Source: Microbacterium halotolerans
GTDB taxonomy: Bacteria > Actinomycetota > Actinomycetes > Actinomycetales > Microbacteriaceae
Length of the DNA stretch: 64,000 nucleotides
Direction: 5' to 3'
NCBI RefSeq assembly: GCF_003569805.1
Contig: NZ_KZ984051.1
Location: forward strand, 1,499,889-1,563,888
Position 1 is the stretch's first letter, and the number at the start of each line of letters is the position of its first letter. Positions 9,359 to 18,816 of the stretch are shown in pieces. The position numbers were made by a program, and so were the translations under genes. The notes beneath the pieces were generated by a model, which saw only the letters and a list, made by a program, of their open reading frames with translations, did no database searches and was not told the DNA's origin.

Positions 9359-10507
9359 TTACTCAGCGACGCCCGCCTCGATCTCTTCCTCGGACCAGTA
9401 GCCGGAGTCGACCAGCAGTTCGCCGATGTTGTCGGCGACGACGATGTCCGACTCGAGCAGGAAGGACGGCACGACCTTGACGCCGTTGTCGTACGACTCG
9501 GTGTCGTTGGCCTCAGGCTCCTCGCCCTCGGCGAACGCCGTGGCGGCATCGACGGCCTGCGATGCGAGCTTGCGCGTGTCCTTGAAGATCGTCGCGTACT
9601 GCACGCCGTCGTCGATCAGCTTGACCGATGCGATCTCGGCGTCCTGGCCGGACAGGACCGGCAGACCCTCTTCGATCGTGGAGCCGTAGCCGGCGTTCTC
9701 GAGCGCCGTGATGATGCCACGCGAGATGCCGTCGTAGGGCGAGAGCACACCGTCGAGCGGGTCGGAGCCGCCGTTGTAGGTGCTCGTGAGCAGATCCTCC
9801 ATGCGCTTCTGCGCCGTGGCCTGGTCCCAACGCAGGGTGGAGATGGTGTCCATGTCGATCTGGCCGGACGGCACCGTCAGTCGTCCGTCGTCGAGGAACG
9901 GCTGCAGCGTGTCCATCGCTCCCTGATAGAAGAAGCCGGTGTTGTTGTCGTCGGGCGAACCGGCGAACAGCTCGATGATCTTCTCCTCGTCGAGCCCGGT
10001 CTCCTCGTTGTTCTCGTCGAGGTAGCCGAGGCCGCGCAGCAGCGACTGGGCCTGCTGAACGCCGACCGTGTAGTTGTCGAAGGTGACGTAGAAGTCGACG
10101 TTCTCGGTGCCGTTGATGAGGCGGTCATAGGCGACCACGGGGATGCCCTTGCTCGCGGCGTTCTCGAGCTGGGTCGCCAGCGCCGTGCCGTCGATCGAGG
10201 CGACGATCAGGATGTCCGCGCCGTTCGTGATCATCTGGTCGATCTGCTGCTGCTGACGCGGGATGTCGTCGTTTGCGAACTGGAGGTCGACCTCGTAGCC
10301 GGCGTCCTCCAGCTGCGACTCGACGGCCTCGCCGTCGGCGATCCAACGCTCGCTCGTCTCCGTCGGCATCGCCACGCCGACGGTGATGTCCTCTGCCGCG
10401 CCGTCTCCGTCGCCGGAGCCCGAGTCGTCGCTCGCGCACCCGGCCAGGCCGATGCCCAGGGCGACGGCGCCGGTGATGGCGATCAAACGCATGCCAGTTC
10501 GCTTCAT
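9359..10507 (-). CDS. chvE: Sugar-binding lipoprotein of the CUT2 importer (ChvE type)
   Basis: Extracytoplasmic monosaccharide receptor, 382 residues. The start at 10507 gives a textbook lipoprotein signal, [18 protein letters not shown] followed by the lipobox LAGC; an upstream in-frame ATG would bury that signal. The mature protein begins with [20 protein letters not shown], and contains [20 protein letters not shown] and PVVAYDRLI, all standard for the ChvE/periplasmic-binding-protein-type-1 fold. First gene of the operon, with a LacI-type operator about 25 nt upstream. The sugar is not decided; ChvE relatives bind xylose, arabinose, galactose or glucose. Confidence 0.9.
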   Translation of the reverse strand: MKRTGMRLIAITGAVALGIGLAGCASDDSGSGDGDGAAEDITVGVAMPTETSERWIADGEAVESQLEDAGYEVDLQFANDDIPRQQQQIDQMITNGADILIVASIDGTALATQLENAASKGIPVVAYDRLINGTENVDFYVTFDNYTVGVQQAQSLLRGLGYLDENNEETGLDEEKIIELFAGSPDDNNTGFFYQGAMDTLQPFLDDGRLTVPSGQIDMDTISTLRWDQATAQKRMEDLLTSTYNGGSDPLDGVLSPYDGISRGIITALENAGYGSTIEEGLPVLSGQDAEIASVKLIDDGVQYATIFKDTRKLASQAVDAATAFAEGEEPEANDTESYDNGVKVVPSFLLESDIVVADNIGELLVDSGYWSEEEIEAGVAE

Positions 10508-10531
10508 TGCTGTGTCTCTCTTCGTCGAAAG

Positions 10532-10545
10532 TGGGAGCGCTCCTA
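10532..10545. promoter_or_regulatory. LacI-family operator resembling the CebR box
   Basis: TGGGAGCGCTCCTA differs at one position from the known streptomycete CebR operator TGGGAGCGCTCCCA and contains the perfect palindrome GGAGCGCTCC (10534-10543). A related half-site, GGAGCGCTTC, lies at 10556-10565. The pair sits just upstream of the chvE-type gene and in the divergent region shared with the second MmsA-like gene, so a LacI-family repressor probably controls one or both. Confidence 0.6.
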
Positions 10546-10700
10546 TCCGTGGATCGGAGCGCTTCATGCTCAGTGGTCATGCAGCCGTGCTGCGGAACCG
10601 CTGCATGGCACATTACATATTGATGACCCTATGGACAAATTACTTTCGCGTAACATACGGTGACGTCAGGCGGCTCAGAGAGGAACGCGGCTCAGCACAT

Positions 10701-12227
10701 ATGGTGGATCCCATCCTGCGCATGTCGGGGATCACGAAGCGCTTCCACGGCGTCACGGCGCTGTCGGACGTGTCGATCGACGTGATGCCCGGCGAGGTGC
10801 ACGCCATCTGCGGCGAGAACGGCGCGGGCAAGTCGACTCTGATGAATGTGCTCTCCGGTGTGCACGCGACGGGGTCCTTCGATGGGAGCATCCGGCTGGA
10901 CGGCCGCGACGTCGCGTTCCGCTCTGTCAGCGACAGCGAGAGCCACGGCATCGCCATCATCCACCAGGAGCTCGCCCTGGTCCCGAACCTCACGATCGCC
11001 GAGAACATCCATCTCGGCAACGAGATCTCCCGCCGTGGCCTGATCGACTGGCGCCGTACGAACGCGCGAGCCGCCGAGGTCATGGAACGCGTCGGCCTCG
11101 ACGAGAACACGTCGAGCAGGGTCGGCGATCTGGGCGTCGGCAAGCAGCAGCTCGTGGAGATCGCCAAGGCGCTCGCGAAGGATGTGAAGCTGCTCATCCT
11201 CGATGAGCCGACCGCCGCGCTGAACGACTCGGACTCCGAACGGCTGCTGGGCCTGATCGAGCAGCTGCGAGCGCAGGGCATCACCTGCATCGTCATCTCG
11301 CACAAGCTGCGCGAGGTGCTCCGCGTCGCCGACCGGATCACGGTGATCCGCGACGGCAGGACGATCGAGACGATGCGGCGCGACGATCCGGCCACGGACG
11401 AGGGCAGGATCATCCGGGCCATGGTGGGGCGCGACCTCGACAGTCTCTTCCCTCCCCGCGATCCGGATATCGGAGAGGAGATGTTCCGCGTCGAGAACTG
11501 GAGCGTTCGCCATCCGGCAGATCGAGAGCGGGTCATCGTCGATGAGGTGAGCCTCTCCGTGCGGGCGGGGGAGATCATCGGGCTCGCCGGCCTGATGGGG
11601 GCGGGGCGCACCGAACTCGCCATGAGCATCTTCGGGCGCTCGTACGGCTCGCACATCACCGGATCGGCGTTCAAACGCGGGCGACGGATCGAGCTGCGCA
11701 CCGTGGAGCAGGCCATCGGGCACGGGATCGCGTATGCGACGGAGGACCGCAAGCAGTACGGGCTCAACCTGATCGGCGACATCAGGGCGAACGTCTCCTC
11801 CGCCGCGCTGTCGCGCCTCGCCAGGGCCGGCATCGTCGACCGCTTCCGTGAGCACAAGGTGGCGGACGCGTATCGGTACAAGCTGAACATCAAGGCGCCC
11901 AGCGTCGCGTCTGTGACGGGCGGCCTCTCCGGCGGCAACCAGCAGAAGGTCGTGCTGTCGAAGTGGATGTTCACGAACCCGGATGTGCTCATCCTCGATG
12001 AACCGACGCGCGGCATCGACGTGGGTGCGAAGTACGAGATCTACGGCATCATCAACGAGCTCGCAGCGCAGGGGAAGGCGGTCATCGTCATCTCCTCCGA
12101 GCTGCCGGAGGTCATCGGACTCTCGGATCGCATCTATACGATCGCGGAAGGACGCATCACGGCAGAGGTCGCCAGGGAGGATGCGACCCAGGAACTGCTC
12201 ATGCGCTGCATGACCGCCGGATTGTGA
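10701..12227 (+). CDS. Second MmsA/GguA-type sugar ABC ATPase, orphan
   Basis: Two-domain CUT2 ATPase, 508 residues, closely similar throughout to the mmsA product on the other side of the divergent region. Walker [25 protein letters not shown] and DEPTAAL are in the first half. [24 protein letters not shown] and [16 protein letters not shown] are in the second. No binding protein or permease follows; the next gene is a ROK regulator. It may energise the same or a distant MmsB-type permease, or be a duplicated regulator-like ATPase. The ATG at 10701 is chosen because homology begins there; the ribosome-binding site is weak. Confidence 0.85.
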   Translation: MVDPILRMSGITKRFHGVTALSDVSIDVMPGEVHAICGENGAGKSTLMNVLSGVHATGSFDGSIRLDGRDVAFRSVSDSESHGIAIIHQELALVPNLTIAENIHLGNEISRRGLIDWRRTNARAAEVMERVGLDENTSSRVGDLGVGKQQLVEIAKALAKDVKLLILDEPTAALNDSDSERLLGLIEQLRAQGITCIVISHKLREVLRVADRITVIRDGRTIETMRRDDPATDEGRIIRAMVGRDLDSLFPPRDPDIGEEMFRVENWSVRHPADRERVIVDEVSLSVRAGEIIGLAGLMGAGRTELAMSIFGRSYGSHITGSAFKRGRRIELRTVEQAIGHGIAYATEDRKQYGLNLIGDIRANVSSAALSRLARAGIVDRFREHKVADAYRYKLNIKAPSVASVTGGLSGGNQQKVVLSKWMFTNPDVLILDEPTRGIDVGAKYEIYGIINELAAQGKAVIVISSELPEVIGLSDRIYTIAEGRITAEVAREDATQELLMRCMTAGL

Positions 12228-12245
12228 TGGGTAGCGTTGACGACG

Positions 12246-13487
12246 ATGGATGAGGTGGAATCGGCGCGCGATCGCGGGACGGCATCGTGGGCCGGGGCTC
12301 CGCCGCGCACCACGGGCACGCGCACGACGAACGAGGAAGTCAGACAGCAGAACCTCTCGGCCGTGCTCCGCCTGGTGCACGTGCGGGGCGCGCTCTCACG
12401 CTCGCACATCGGGGCCGCGACAGGGCTGAACCGATCGACGATCACGGCACTGGTGACCGAGCTGCTCGATCTCGGCGTGACCCGCGAGGCGGAGACGGCG
12501 CCGACGGGTCGTGTCGGTCGGCCGTCTCTCGGCGTCGCGGCCGACGACGCGGTGGTCGCGCTCGGCATCCGTGTCGAGCCCGACGCCGTCTCGGTCGCCC
12601 TCGTGGGGCTGGGCGGCGCCGTGCACTCCCGCGTGCGGCACGACCTGTCGAGCCCGCCGACTCCCCGCCGCTTCGTTCAGATCGCCCGCTCCCTCGTCGA
12701 CGGCATGCGGGCAGACATCGACCGACATTACCGACTGGTGGGTGCAGGGCTCGCCGTGCCGGGGCTCGTCGACGAGACGGGCACCGTGGTGGTCGCCCCG
12801 CCGCTCGGGTGGCGACGGGAGGCGATCGCGACCCGGCTCGAGCGTGCACTGGGCATTCACGTGACCGCGGGGAACGACGCCAGCGTCGGCGCCATGGCTG
12901 AGGCGCGCTTCGGGGTGGGACGCGATGCCGATAACCTGCTGTATCTGGGAGGCGGCGTGCACGGGATCGGGGGCGGCCTCGTCTTCGACCGCACGCTGCT
13001 GCGGGGCACGTCGGGTTTTGCGGGCGAACTGGGGCACACGGTCGTCGACCCGCGCGGGGCGCGATGCGCCTGCGGGCGCCGCGGATGCCTGTCGGCCGAG
13101 GTGAACCCCGCACCGCTGCTCGAGCTGCTCGGGCGCCGCAAGCTCGACGAGGACGAGCTCGACATCGAGCTCGGCGTCGCGCGCGACCCCGCGATCACGG
13201 CGGAGCTCGAGCGCCAGGTCGACGTGCTGTCGTTGGCGCTGACGAACTTCGTCAACGCATTCGCCCCGGAGGCCGTCATCCTGTCCGGCTACCTCGGTGT
13301 GCTGCTGGCGGCCAGCCGCGAACGGCTCTCCCGTGCGGTGCACGTCGACCCGGTCGGCGCCGAGGGACGTCATGTCCGCCTCGAACGCGCGCACATGCGC
13401 TCCCGCCTGATGCAGCTGGCTCCCGCTGAGATGGCCTTCGCTCCGCTGCTCGCCGACCCGGCCGGCCTCGCACCGCGGCGCGCCTGA
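12246..13487 (+). CDS. ROK-family transcriptional regulator
   Basis: Predicted sugar-responsive repressor, 413 residues. An N-terminal winged helix-turn-helix (about residues 25-75, with LSRSHIGAATGLNRSTITALVTELL) is followed by a ROK sugar-kinase-like domain: AVPGLVDETG, GNDASVGAMAEA, GGGVHGIGGGLVF, and the zinc motif CACGRRGCLSAE. A TTG at 12237 could extend it by three codons. I prefer ATG 12246 because a TAGCGT -10-like box at 12232-12237 stands 8 nt before it, which would give a nearly leaderless message. Placed directly behind the orphan ATPase, it is a candidate regulator of the adjacent sugar importer. Confidence 0.87.
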   Translation: MDEVESARDRGTASWAGAPPRTTGTRTTNEEVRQQNLSAVLRLVHVRGALSRSHIGAATGLNRSTITALVTELLDLGVTREAETAPTGRVGRPSLGVAADDAVVALGIRVEPDAVSVALVGLGGAVHSRVRHDLSSPPTPRRFVQIARSLVDGMRADIDRHYRLVGAGLAVPGLVDETGTVVVAPPLGWRREAIATRLERALGIHVTAGNDASVGAMAEARFGVGRDADNLLYLGGGVHGIGGGLVFDRTLLRGTSGFAGELGHTVVDPRGARCACGRRGCLSAEVNPAPLLELLGRRKLDEDELDIELGVARDPAITAELERQVDVLSLALTNFVNAFAPEAVILSGYLGVLLAASRERLSRAVHVDPVGAEGRHVRLERAHMRSRLMQLAPAEMAFAPLLADPAGLAPRRA

Positions 13488-13522
13488 AAAGCAGTGTCTG
13501 CATCTTGTTCAGCACTCTCCGC

Positions 13523-13909
13523 TCAAGTCGGGTCGTCCGTGCCGGTGTCATAGTCTTCACGAGCGGAGAGGATCGACGCCGCATTGCGCTCTGCCCACGT
13601 CCGCACAGTTTCCAGCGGACCGAGAAGACTGACACCCAGGTCGGTAAGGGAGTACTCGACGCGCGGCGGCACCTCGGCATAGATCTGCCTGTTGACGAGA
13701 CCGTCTCGTTCCAGGGCGCGGAGCGTCTGCGTGAGAACCTTGGGCGTCACCCCCTGGACAGATGACCGGATGACGGAGAACCGCCGCGGGCCTTCCTTGA
13801 GGATCATGAACACCAGCGTCGTCCACTTGTCGCCGATGCGCTGCAGGACAGGTCGTGAGGGGCAGTCCAAGCTCAGAACATCGAACCGCACTCCGTCGAT
13901 AGTTTCCAT
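13523..13909 (-). CDS. HxlR-family transcriptional regulator
   Basis: Small winged-helix regulator, 128 residues. The family pattern is clear: Cys16-Pro near the N-terminus, IGDKWTTLVFMIL, then RFSVIRSSVQGVTPKVLTQTLRALERDGLVNR and PPRVEYSLTDLGVSL. HxlR proteins often sense electrophiles or redox change through the N-terminal Cys and control a divergent oxidoreductase. That is the arrangement here, with the NAD(P)-binding protein gene at 14002 on the opposite strand. Confidence 0.9.
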   Translation of the reverse strand: METIDGVRFDVLSLDCPSRPVLQRIGDKWTTLVFMILKEGPRRFSVIRSSVQGVTPKVLTQTLRALERDGLVNRQIYAEVPPRVEYSLTDLGVSLLGPLETVRTWAERNAASILSAREDYDTGTDDPT

Positions 13910-13911
13910 AG

Positions 13912-13956
13912 GGATACTATGGCACGTTGAGGTGCTCAGTACCTACTGGATACTAT
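13912..13956. promoter_or_regulatory. Divergent promoter region with repeated GGATACTAT
   Basis: The 9-mer GGATACTAT occurs at 13912-13920 and again at 13948-13956 in the 92-nt gap between the hxlR-type gene and the oxidoreductase gene. The TACTAT part also fits a -10 box. Direct repeats in such gaps are typical binding sites for HxlR regulators, so self-control and control of the neighbour are inferred. Confidence 0.4.
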
Positions 13957-14001
13957 CGTGATGCTGTGGAGATGCCGCAGCGAATGAACAGAGGATGCAG
14001 C

Positions 14002-14604
14002 ATGAAGATCGCAGTGTACGGAGCAACGGGAATGGTCGGCTCGGAAGTGACCGCGGAAGCGCTTCGCAGAGGACACCAGGTGATCGCGGTGACACGTCGC
14101 GGCGACGAAGTTCCGGGAGCCGTGTCCCTGGCCGGCAACCTCTTCGATCTCGAAGGCCTGCGGATCGTCGCAGAACAGGCTGACGCCATCGTGCTCTCGG
14201 TGGCCCCCGACCGCAGTGGGAACTCGCACGATGAGTACATCCGGGCCCACCAGAACATCGCGGCTGCCGAGATCGCCGCCAGGGTGCTGATCGTTGGTGG
14301 AGCCGGAGCGTTGGAAGTCGACGGGGTGCAGCTGAAAGACCTTCCAGACTTCCCGGAGGCCTACAAAACCGAAGCCGAGACAATGTCGGCCATCCTCGAC
14401 TTCTACCGGGCTGCTTCGAGCCTCGAGTGGACCATGTTGGCTCCCGCGCCAGCAATCGGCCCGGGCGAGCGGACCGGCAAGTACATCCTCGGCTCGGACT
14501 CACCCGCCGGGGCGCAGATCTCGGCGGCAGACTTTGCGATCGCGGCACTCGACGAACTCGAGGAGCCTCAGCACCAGAACGCGCGTTTCAACGCCGCCAG
14601 CTAG
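14002..14604 (+). CDS. NAD(P)-binding Rossmann oxidoreductase (NmrA/SDR-a type)
   Basis: Atypical short-chain dehydrogenase fold, 200 residues. It begins MKIAVYGATGMVGSEVTAEAL, a clear GxxGxxG dinucleotide-binding motif, followed by VIAVTRRGDEV. The middle has RVLIVGGAGALEVDG and the C-terminal half SLEWTMLAPAPAIGPGERTGKY, as in NAD(P)H-binding YwnB/azoreductase-like proteins. The start at 14002 follows an AGAGG ribosome-binding site. It is probably controlled by the divergent HxlR regulator and may act in quinone or electrophile detoxification; the substrate is unknown. Confidence 0.85.
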   Translation: MKIAVYGATGMVGSEVTAEALRRGHQVIAVTRRGDEVPGAVSLAGNLFDLEGLRIVAEQADAIVLSVAPDRSGNSHDEYIRAHQNIAAAEIAARVLIVGGAGALEVDGVQLKDLPDFPEAYKTEAETMSAILDFYRAASSLEWTMLAPAPAIGPGERTGKYILGSDSPAGAQISAADFAIAALDELEEPQHQNARFNAAS

Positions 14605-14696
14605 CAGCACGCCGGCCGGGGCGGTGGACAACGGACCACGGTCGTGCCAGAGCACCTCGAACCGCCTGCGCCGAGGGATCATAGGAGGGACTTGTC

Positions 14697-15377
14697 ATGC
14701 AATCGGTCAAACTCACCTACGCTTTCGACGCCTTGTGCGGCTGGTGCTACGGCTTCGGGCCGGCGCTTCACGAGTTCGCCGATTCCAACGCCGATCGAAT
14801 CGAGCTGGACGTTCGCTCCGGCGGTCTGTTCTCCGGCGAGGCAACGGGCCCCATTTCGGCGTGTCCCCACATTCCAGCGGCCAACGAACGGATCGCTCGG
14901 CTCACCGGGGTCCCCTTCGGCGCTCCCTACCAACGACTGCTCGCTGAGGGCACCGCTGTGATGGATTCCACAGCCGCGGCCACGGGCCTGGTTGCGCTTC
15001 GCAGCCAGGCACCGGGGCGGGCGCTCGAGTTCGCCGCCGCGATTCAAGCCGCCTGGTATCAACAGGGCCAGGATCTGCGAGATCAGGCCGTCTATCAAGA
15101 GATCGCTGCTCGTTGCGGACTTGATGTTCCCGCGGTCACCGAGGCCTATGCGAGCCCATCGACTCGTATCGCGGCGGAGAGGGACTTCCAATATGTGCGT
15201 TCCTTGGGTGTGACACGCTATCCGACGCTGCTGGTGCACACCGCCTCCGGCGTTCAACCTCTGGGTGGCCCCGTCTCCCGTGCAGATGCCCTCACTTCGG
15301 TTTTGGATTCGTACCTCAACCGGAACACGGAGCCTGTCCGGGCGTCAGAGTCGATTCGACCCGACGGCTTTCCATAG
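14697..15377 (+). CDS. DsbA-family thiol oxidoreductase-like protein
   Basis: Thioredoxin-fold protein with an inserted helical domain, 226 residues. The redox motif C14-G-W-C17 lies directly after the first strand (KLTYAFDALCGWCYGF), and the cis-Pro loop is VTRYPTLLVH. No signal peptide is visible, so it is likely cytoplasmic, as in the FrnE/2-hydroxychromene-carboxylate-isomerase-like branch. A strong AGGAGGG ribosome-binding site precedes ATG 14697. It follows the NAD(P)-binding protein gene by about 90 nt and could share its HxlR-controlled redox role. Confidence 0.85.
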   Translation: MQSVKLTYAFDALCGWCYGFGPALHEFADSNADRIELDVRSGGLFSGEATGPISACPHIPAANERIARLTGVPFGAPYQRLLAEGTAVMDSTAAATGLVALRSQAPGRALEFAAAIQAAWYQQGQDLRDQAVYQEIAARCGLDVPAVTEAYASPSTRIAAERDFQYVRSLGVTRYPTLLVHTASGVQPLGGPVSRADALTSVLDSYLNRNTEPVRASESIRPDGFP

Positions 15378-15381
15378 GTGT

Positions 15382-15665
15382 GACGATCCGGGACGAGTGG
15401 TCGATTCCCTCCGGAAAGAGCCGGATCCGCGACGACACATCGTCTCGGCGCGGAATGCGGCCGCTCTGACGGGCAAGGCACTACCGTGCTGCCATGCGCT
15501 CTTCCGGGTCTACCTGCCCCGCCGGAAGCACACAGCGCCGGAAAGCTGAGTTGTCAGCTCTGCCGACGCGGCGCGGAACTGGTCTTCGGCACACCTTTCG
15601 ACATCGGCACATACTCGTTGCTCACCGAGATGGTCGCCCACCAGCTGAGTCTTCCCGCGGGGAGC
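15382..15665 (+). pseudogene. thyA: Decayed thymidylate synthase (thyA) fragment with frameshift
   Basis: The gap after the DsbA-like gene encodes a thymidylate synthase remnant. One frame reads GRVVDSLRKEPDPRRHIVSA, then ALPCCHALFRVYL, matching the family's active-site region around the catalytic Cys (normally LPPCHALFQFYV). After about 17 extra nucleotides the match resumes in another frame as GKLSCQLCRRGAELVFGTPF and IGTYSLLTEMVAHQLSLPAG (normally GKLSCQLYQRS, PFNIASYALL). No start, N-terminus or C-terminus remains, and the usual SAWN reads SARN. Only about a third of the gene is left. Confidence 0.75.
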
Positions 15666-15672
15666 TCACCCG

Positions 15673-15720
15673 ATGACGCTGGGTGCTCCGAAACCGGAAT
15701 CTTGGAGCACCCAGCGTCAT
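15673..15720 (-). terminator. Hairpin downstream of the ligM-like gene
   Basis: Perfect 17-bp arms (15673-15689 and 15704-15720) enclose a 14-nt loop, 8 nt beyond the stop of the minus-strand gene ending at 15728. No U-run is present, but position and strength indicate a transcription terminator, possibly acting in both directions. Confidence 0.75.
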
Positions 15721-15727
15721 TCTGGGG

Positions 15728-17302
<1,575 letters not shown>

Positions 17303-17356
17303 TCACTGTTTCTGCGCGCCGACCATCACGATGCGCGCAGAACGGAGAGCTCTTCC

Positions 17357-18112
17357 ATGGCAGAGCAGACCCCGGCGCTCCTCGTGGTGAGCGCCCACGC
17401 CGGTGATTTCGTGTGGCGCGCGGGCGGCGCGATTGCGGCCGCGGCGATGCGCGGTGAGAAGGCGACCGTCGTCTGCGTGTCCTATGGCGAGCGGGGGGAA
17501 TCGGCCAGCCAGTGGCTCGCGGGGAAGTCGCTCGACGAGATCAAGGACGTGCGTCGCGAAGAGGCGACGGCGGCCGCCGAAGCGCTCGGCGCGGAGATCG
17601 AGTTCCTCGACATGGGCGACTATCCGCTGGTGGAATCGCAGGAGGCCGTCGCGAAGCTCATCGACGTGTACCGCCGTGTGCAGCCGACGGTGGTGCTCAC
17701 CCATCCCCTCGACGACCCGTACAACGGCGATCATCCGGCGGCCGCGCGGATGGCGCTGCAGGCGCGCGTGCTGGCCCAGGCGATCGGTGTGGCGAACTCC
17801 GACGGCACGTTTCCGAGCAAGGAGGACATCATCGGCGCGCCGCCGGTGTTCTTCTTCGAGCCGCACCAGCCTGAGCAGTGCGGCTTCAAGCCGAACGTGC
17901 TGCTCGACATCACCGATGCGTTCCCGCGCAAGCAGGCGGCGATGGAGTGCCTGCCGGCGCAGAAGCACATGTGGAAGTACTACACCGATCTCGCCGAGCG
18001 CCGCGGTGTGCAGGTCAAGCGCAACGCCGGCCCGAATCTCGGCCTGCCGCACGAGACGATGGGTGAAGCATACGAACGGTACTACCCGCAGGTGACGGGG
18101 GAGCTGAGATGA
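17357..18112 (+). CDS. galB: PIG-L-family metal hydrolase, probable 4-oxalomesaconate hydratase (GalB type)
   Basis: Predicted to hydrate 4-oxalomesaconate to 4-carboxy-4-hydroxy-2-oxoadipate in gallate/protocatechuate catabolism. The 251 residues match GalB in size (about 258). The metal motif appears as SAHAGDFVWRAGG with H14 and D17, the GalB-like variant of the PIG-L HPDDE motif, and a second His lies in the YNGDHPAAAR segment. The start at 17357 has GGAGAG upstream. The next two genes, each overlapping by 4 nt, are homologues of galC and galD, so assignment rests on motif and neighbours together. Confidence 0.82.
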   Translation: MAEQTPALLVVSAHAGDFVWRAGGAIAAAAMRGEKATVVCVSYGERGESASQWLAGKSLDEIKDVRREEATAAAEALGAEIEFLDMGDYPLVESQEAVAKLIDVYRRVQPTVVLTHPLDDPYNGDHPAAARMALQARVLAQAIGVANSDGTFPSKEDIIGAPPVFFFEPHQPEQCGFKPNVLLDITDAFPRKQAAMECLPAQKHMWKYYTDLAERRGVQVKRNAGPNLGLPHETMGEAYERYYPQVTGELR

Positions 18113-18816
18113 GCTCACCGCTCGGCGTCGTCGTCACCGACATCCGGCGCGGTGACCCGGCCGTGATAGCTCGCTTGGCCGAGCACGGCGTGGCGACCGT
18201 GCACGAGGCGCAGGGGCGCGTGGGTCTGGTCGGGCCTGGCATCCGACCTATCCAGCAGGGCGCGCGGATCGGAGGAACCGCGGTCACGGTGCTGAGCTGG
18301 CCCGGCGACAATCTGATGATCCACGCGGCGATCGAGCAGTGCGAGCCGGGCGACGTGCTCGTCGTGGCCACGACATCCGGCTCCACCGACGGCGCATTCG
18401 GCGACCTGTTCGCCACGGCGCTTAAGGCGCGCGGGGTGCTCGGCCTCGTCACCGAGACGGGCGTGCGCGACACCGCCGACCTGCGCGAGATGGTCTTTCC
18501 GGTCTGGTCGAACGGCGTGCACTCGCAGGGCACAGTCAAGGCGACAGCGGGCTCGGTCAACGTCTCCGTCACGGTGGGCGGGCAGCTCATCCGCCCTGGT
18601 GACGTCGTGGTCGCCGACGACGACGGCATCGTGTGCGTGCCCCGCGAGGAAGCTGCCGTCGCTCTCGAGAAGTCCGACGCCAGGGTGGCGAAGGAGGACG
18701 CCGACCGCGAGGCGTACGGTTCCGGGGCGGAACTGAGCCTCGACCGCAAGGGCCTGCGAACGACGCTCGAGGGTCTCGGGGTGCGGTATATGTCGCAGGA
18801 GGAATACGGCCGATGA
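18109..18816 (+). CDS. galC: RraA-like aldolase, probable 4-carboxy-4-hydroxy-2-oxoadipate aldolase (GalC/LigK type)
   Basis: Predicted class II (divalent-metal) aldolase that splits 4-carboxy-4-hydroxy-2-oxoadipate into pyruvate and oxaloacetate. The 235 residues carry the HMG/CHA aldolase pattern: VATVHEAQGRVG, the GDNLMIHAAIEQCEPGDVLVV block and the substrate/metal motif ETGVRDTADLREM. The plain RraA RNase-inhibitor proteins are shorter (about 160) and lack the C-terminal tail seen here. Start and stop overlap galB and galD by 4 nt each. Confidence 0.85.
   Translation: MSSPLGVVVTDIRRGDPAVIARLAEHGVATVHEAQGRVGLVGPGIRPIQQGARIGGTAVTVLSWPGDNLMIHAAIEQCEPGDVLVVATTSGSTDGAFGDLFATALKARGVLGLVTETGVRDTADLREMVFPVWSNGVHSQGTVKATAGSVNVSVTVGGQLIRPGDVVVADDDGIVCVPREEAAVALEKSDARVAKEDADREAYGSGAELSLDRKGLRTTLEGLGVRYMSQEEYGR

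Noticed and set aside
10692..12380. 562-codon minus-strand frame opposite the second MmsA-like ATPase
   Set aside because: High-GC antisense shadow; the plus strand has two intact ABC domains.
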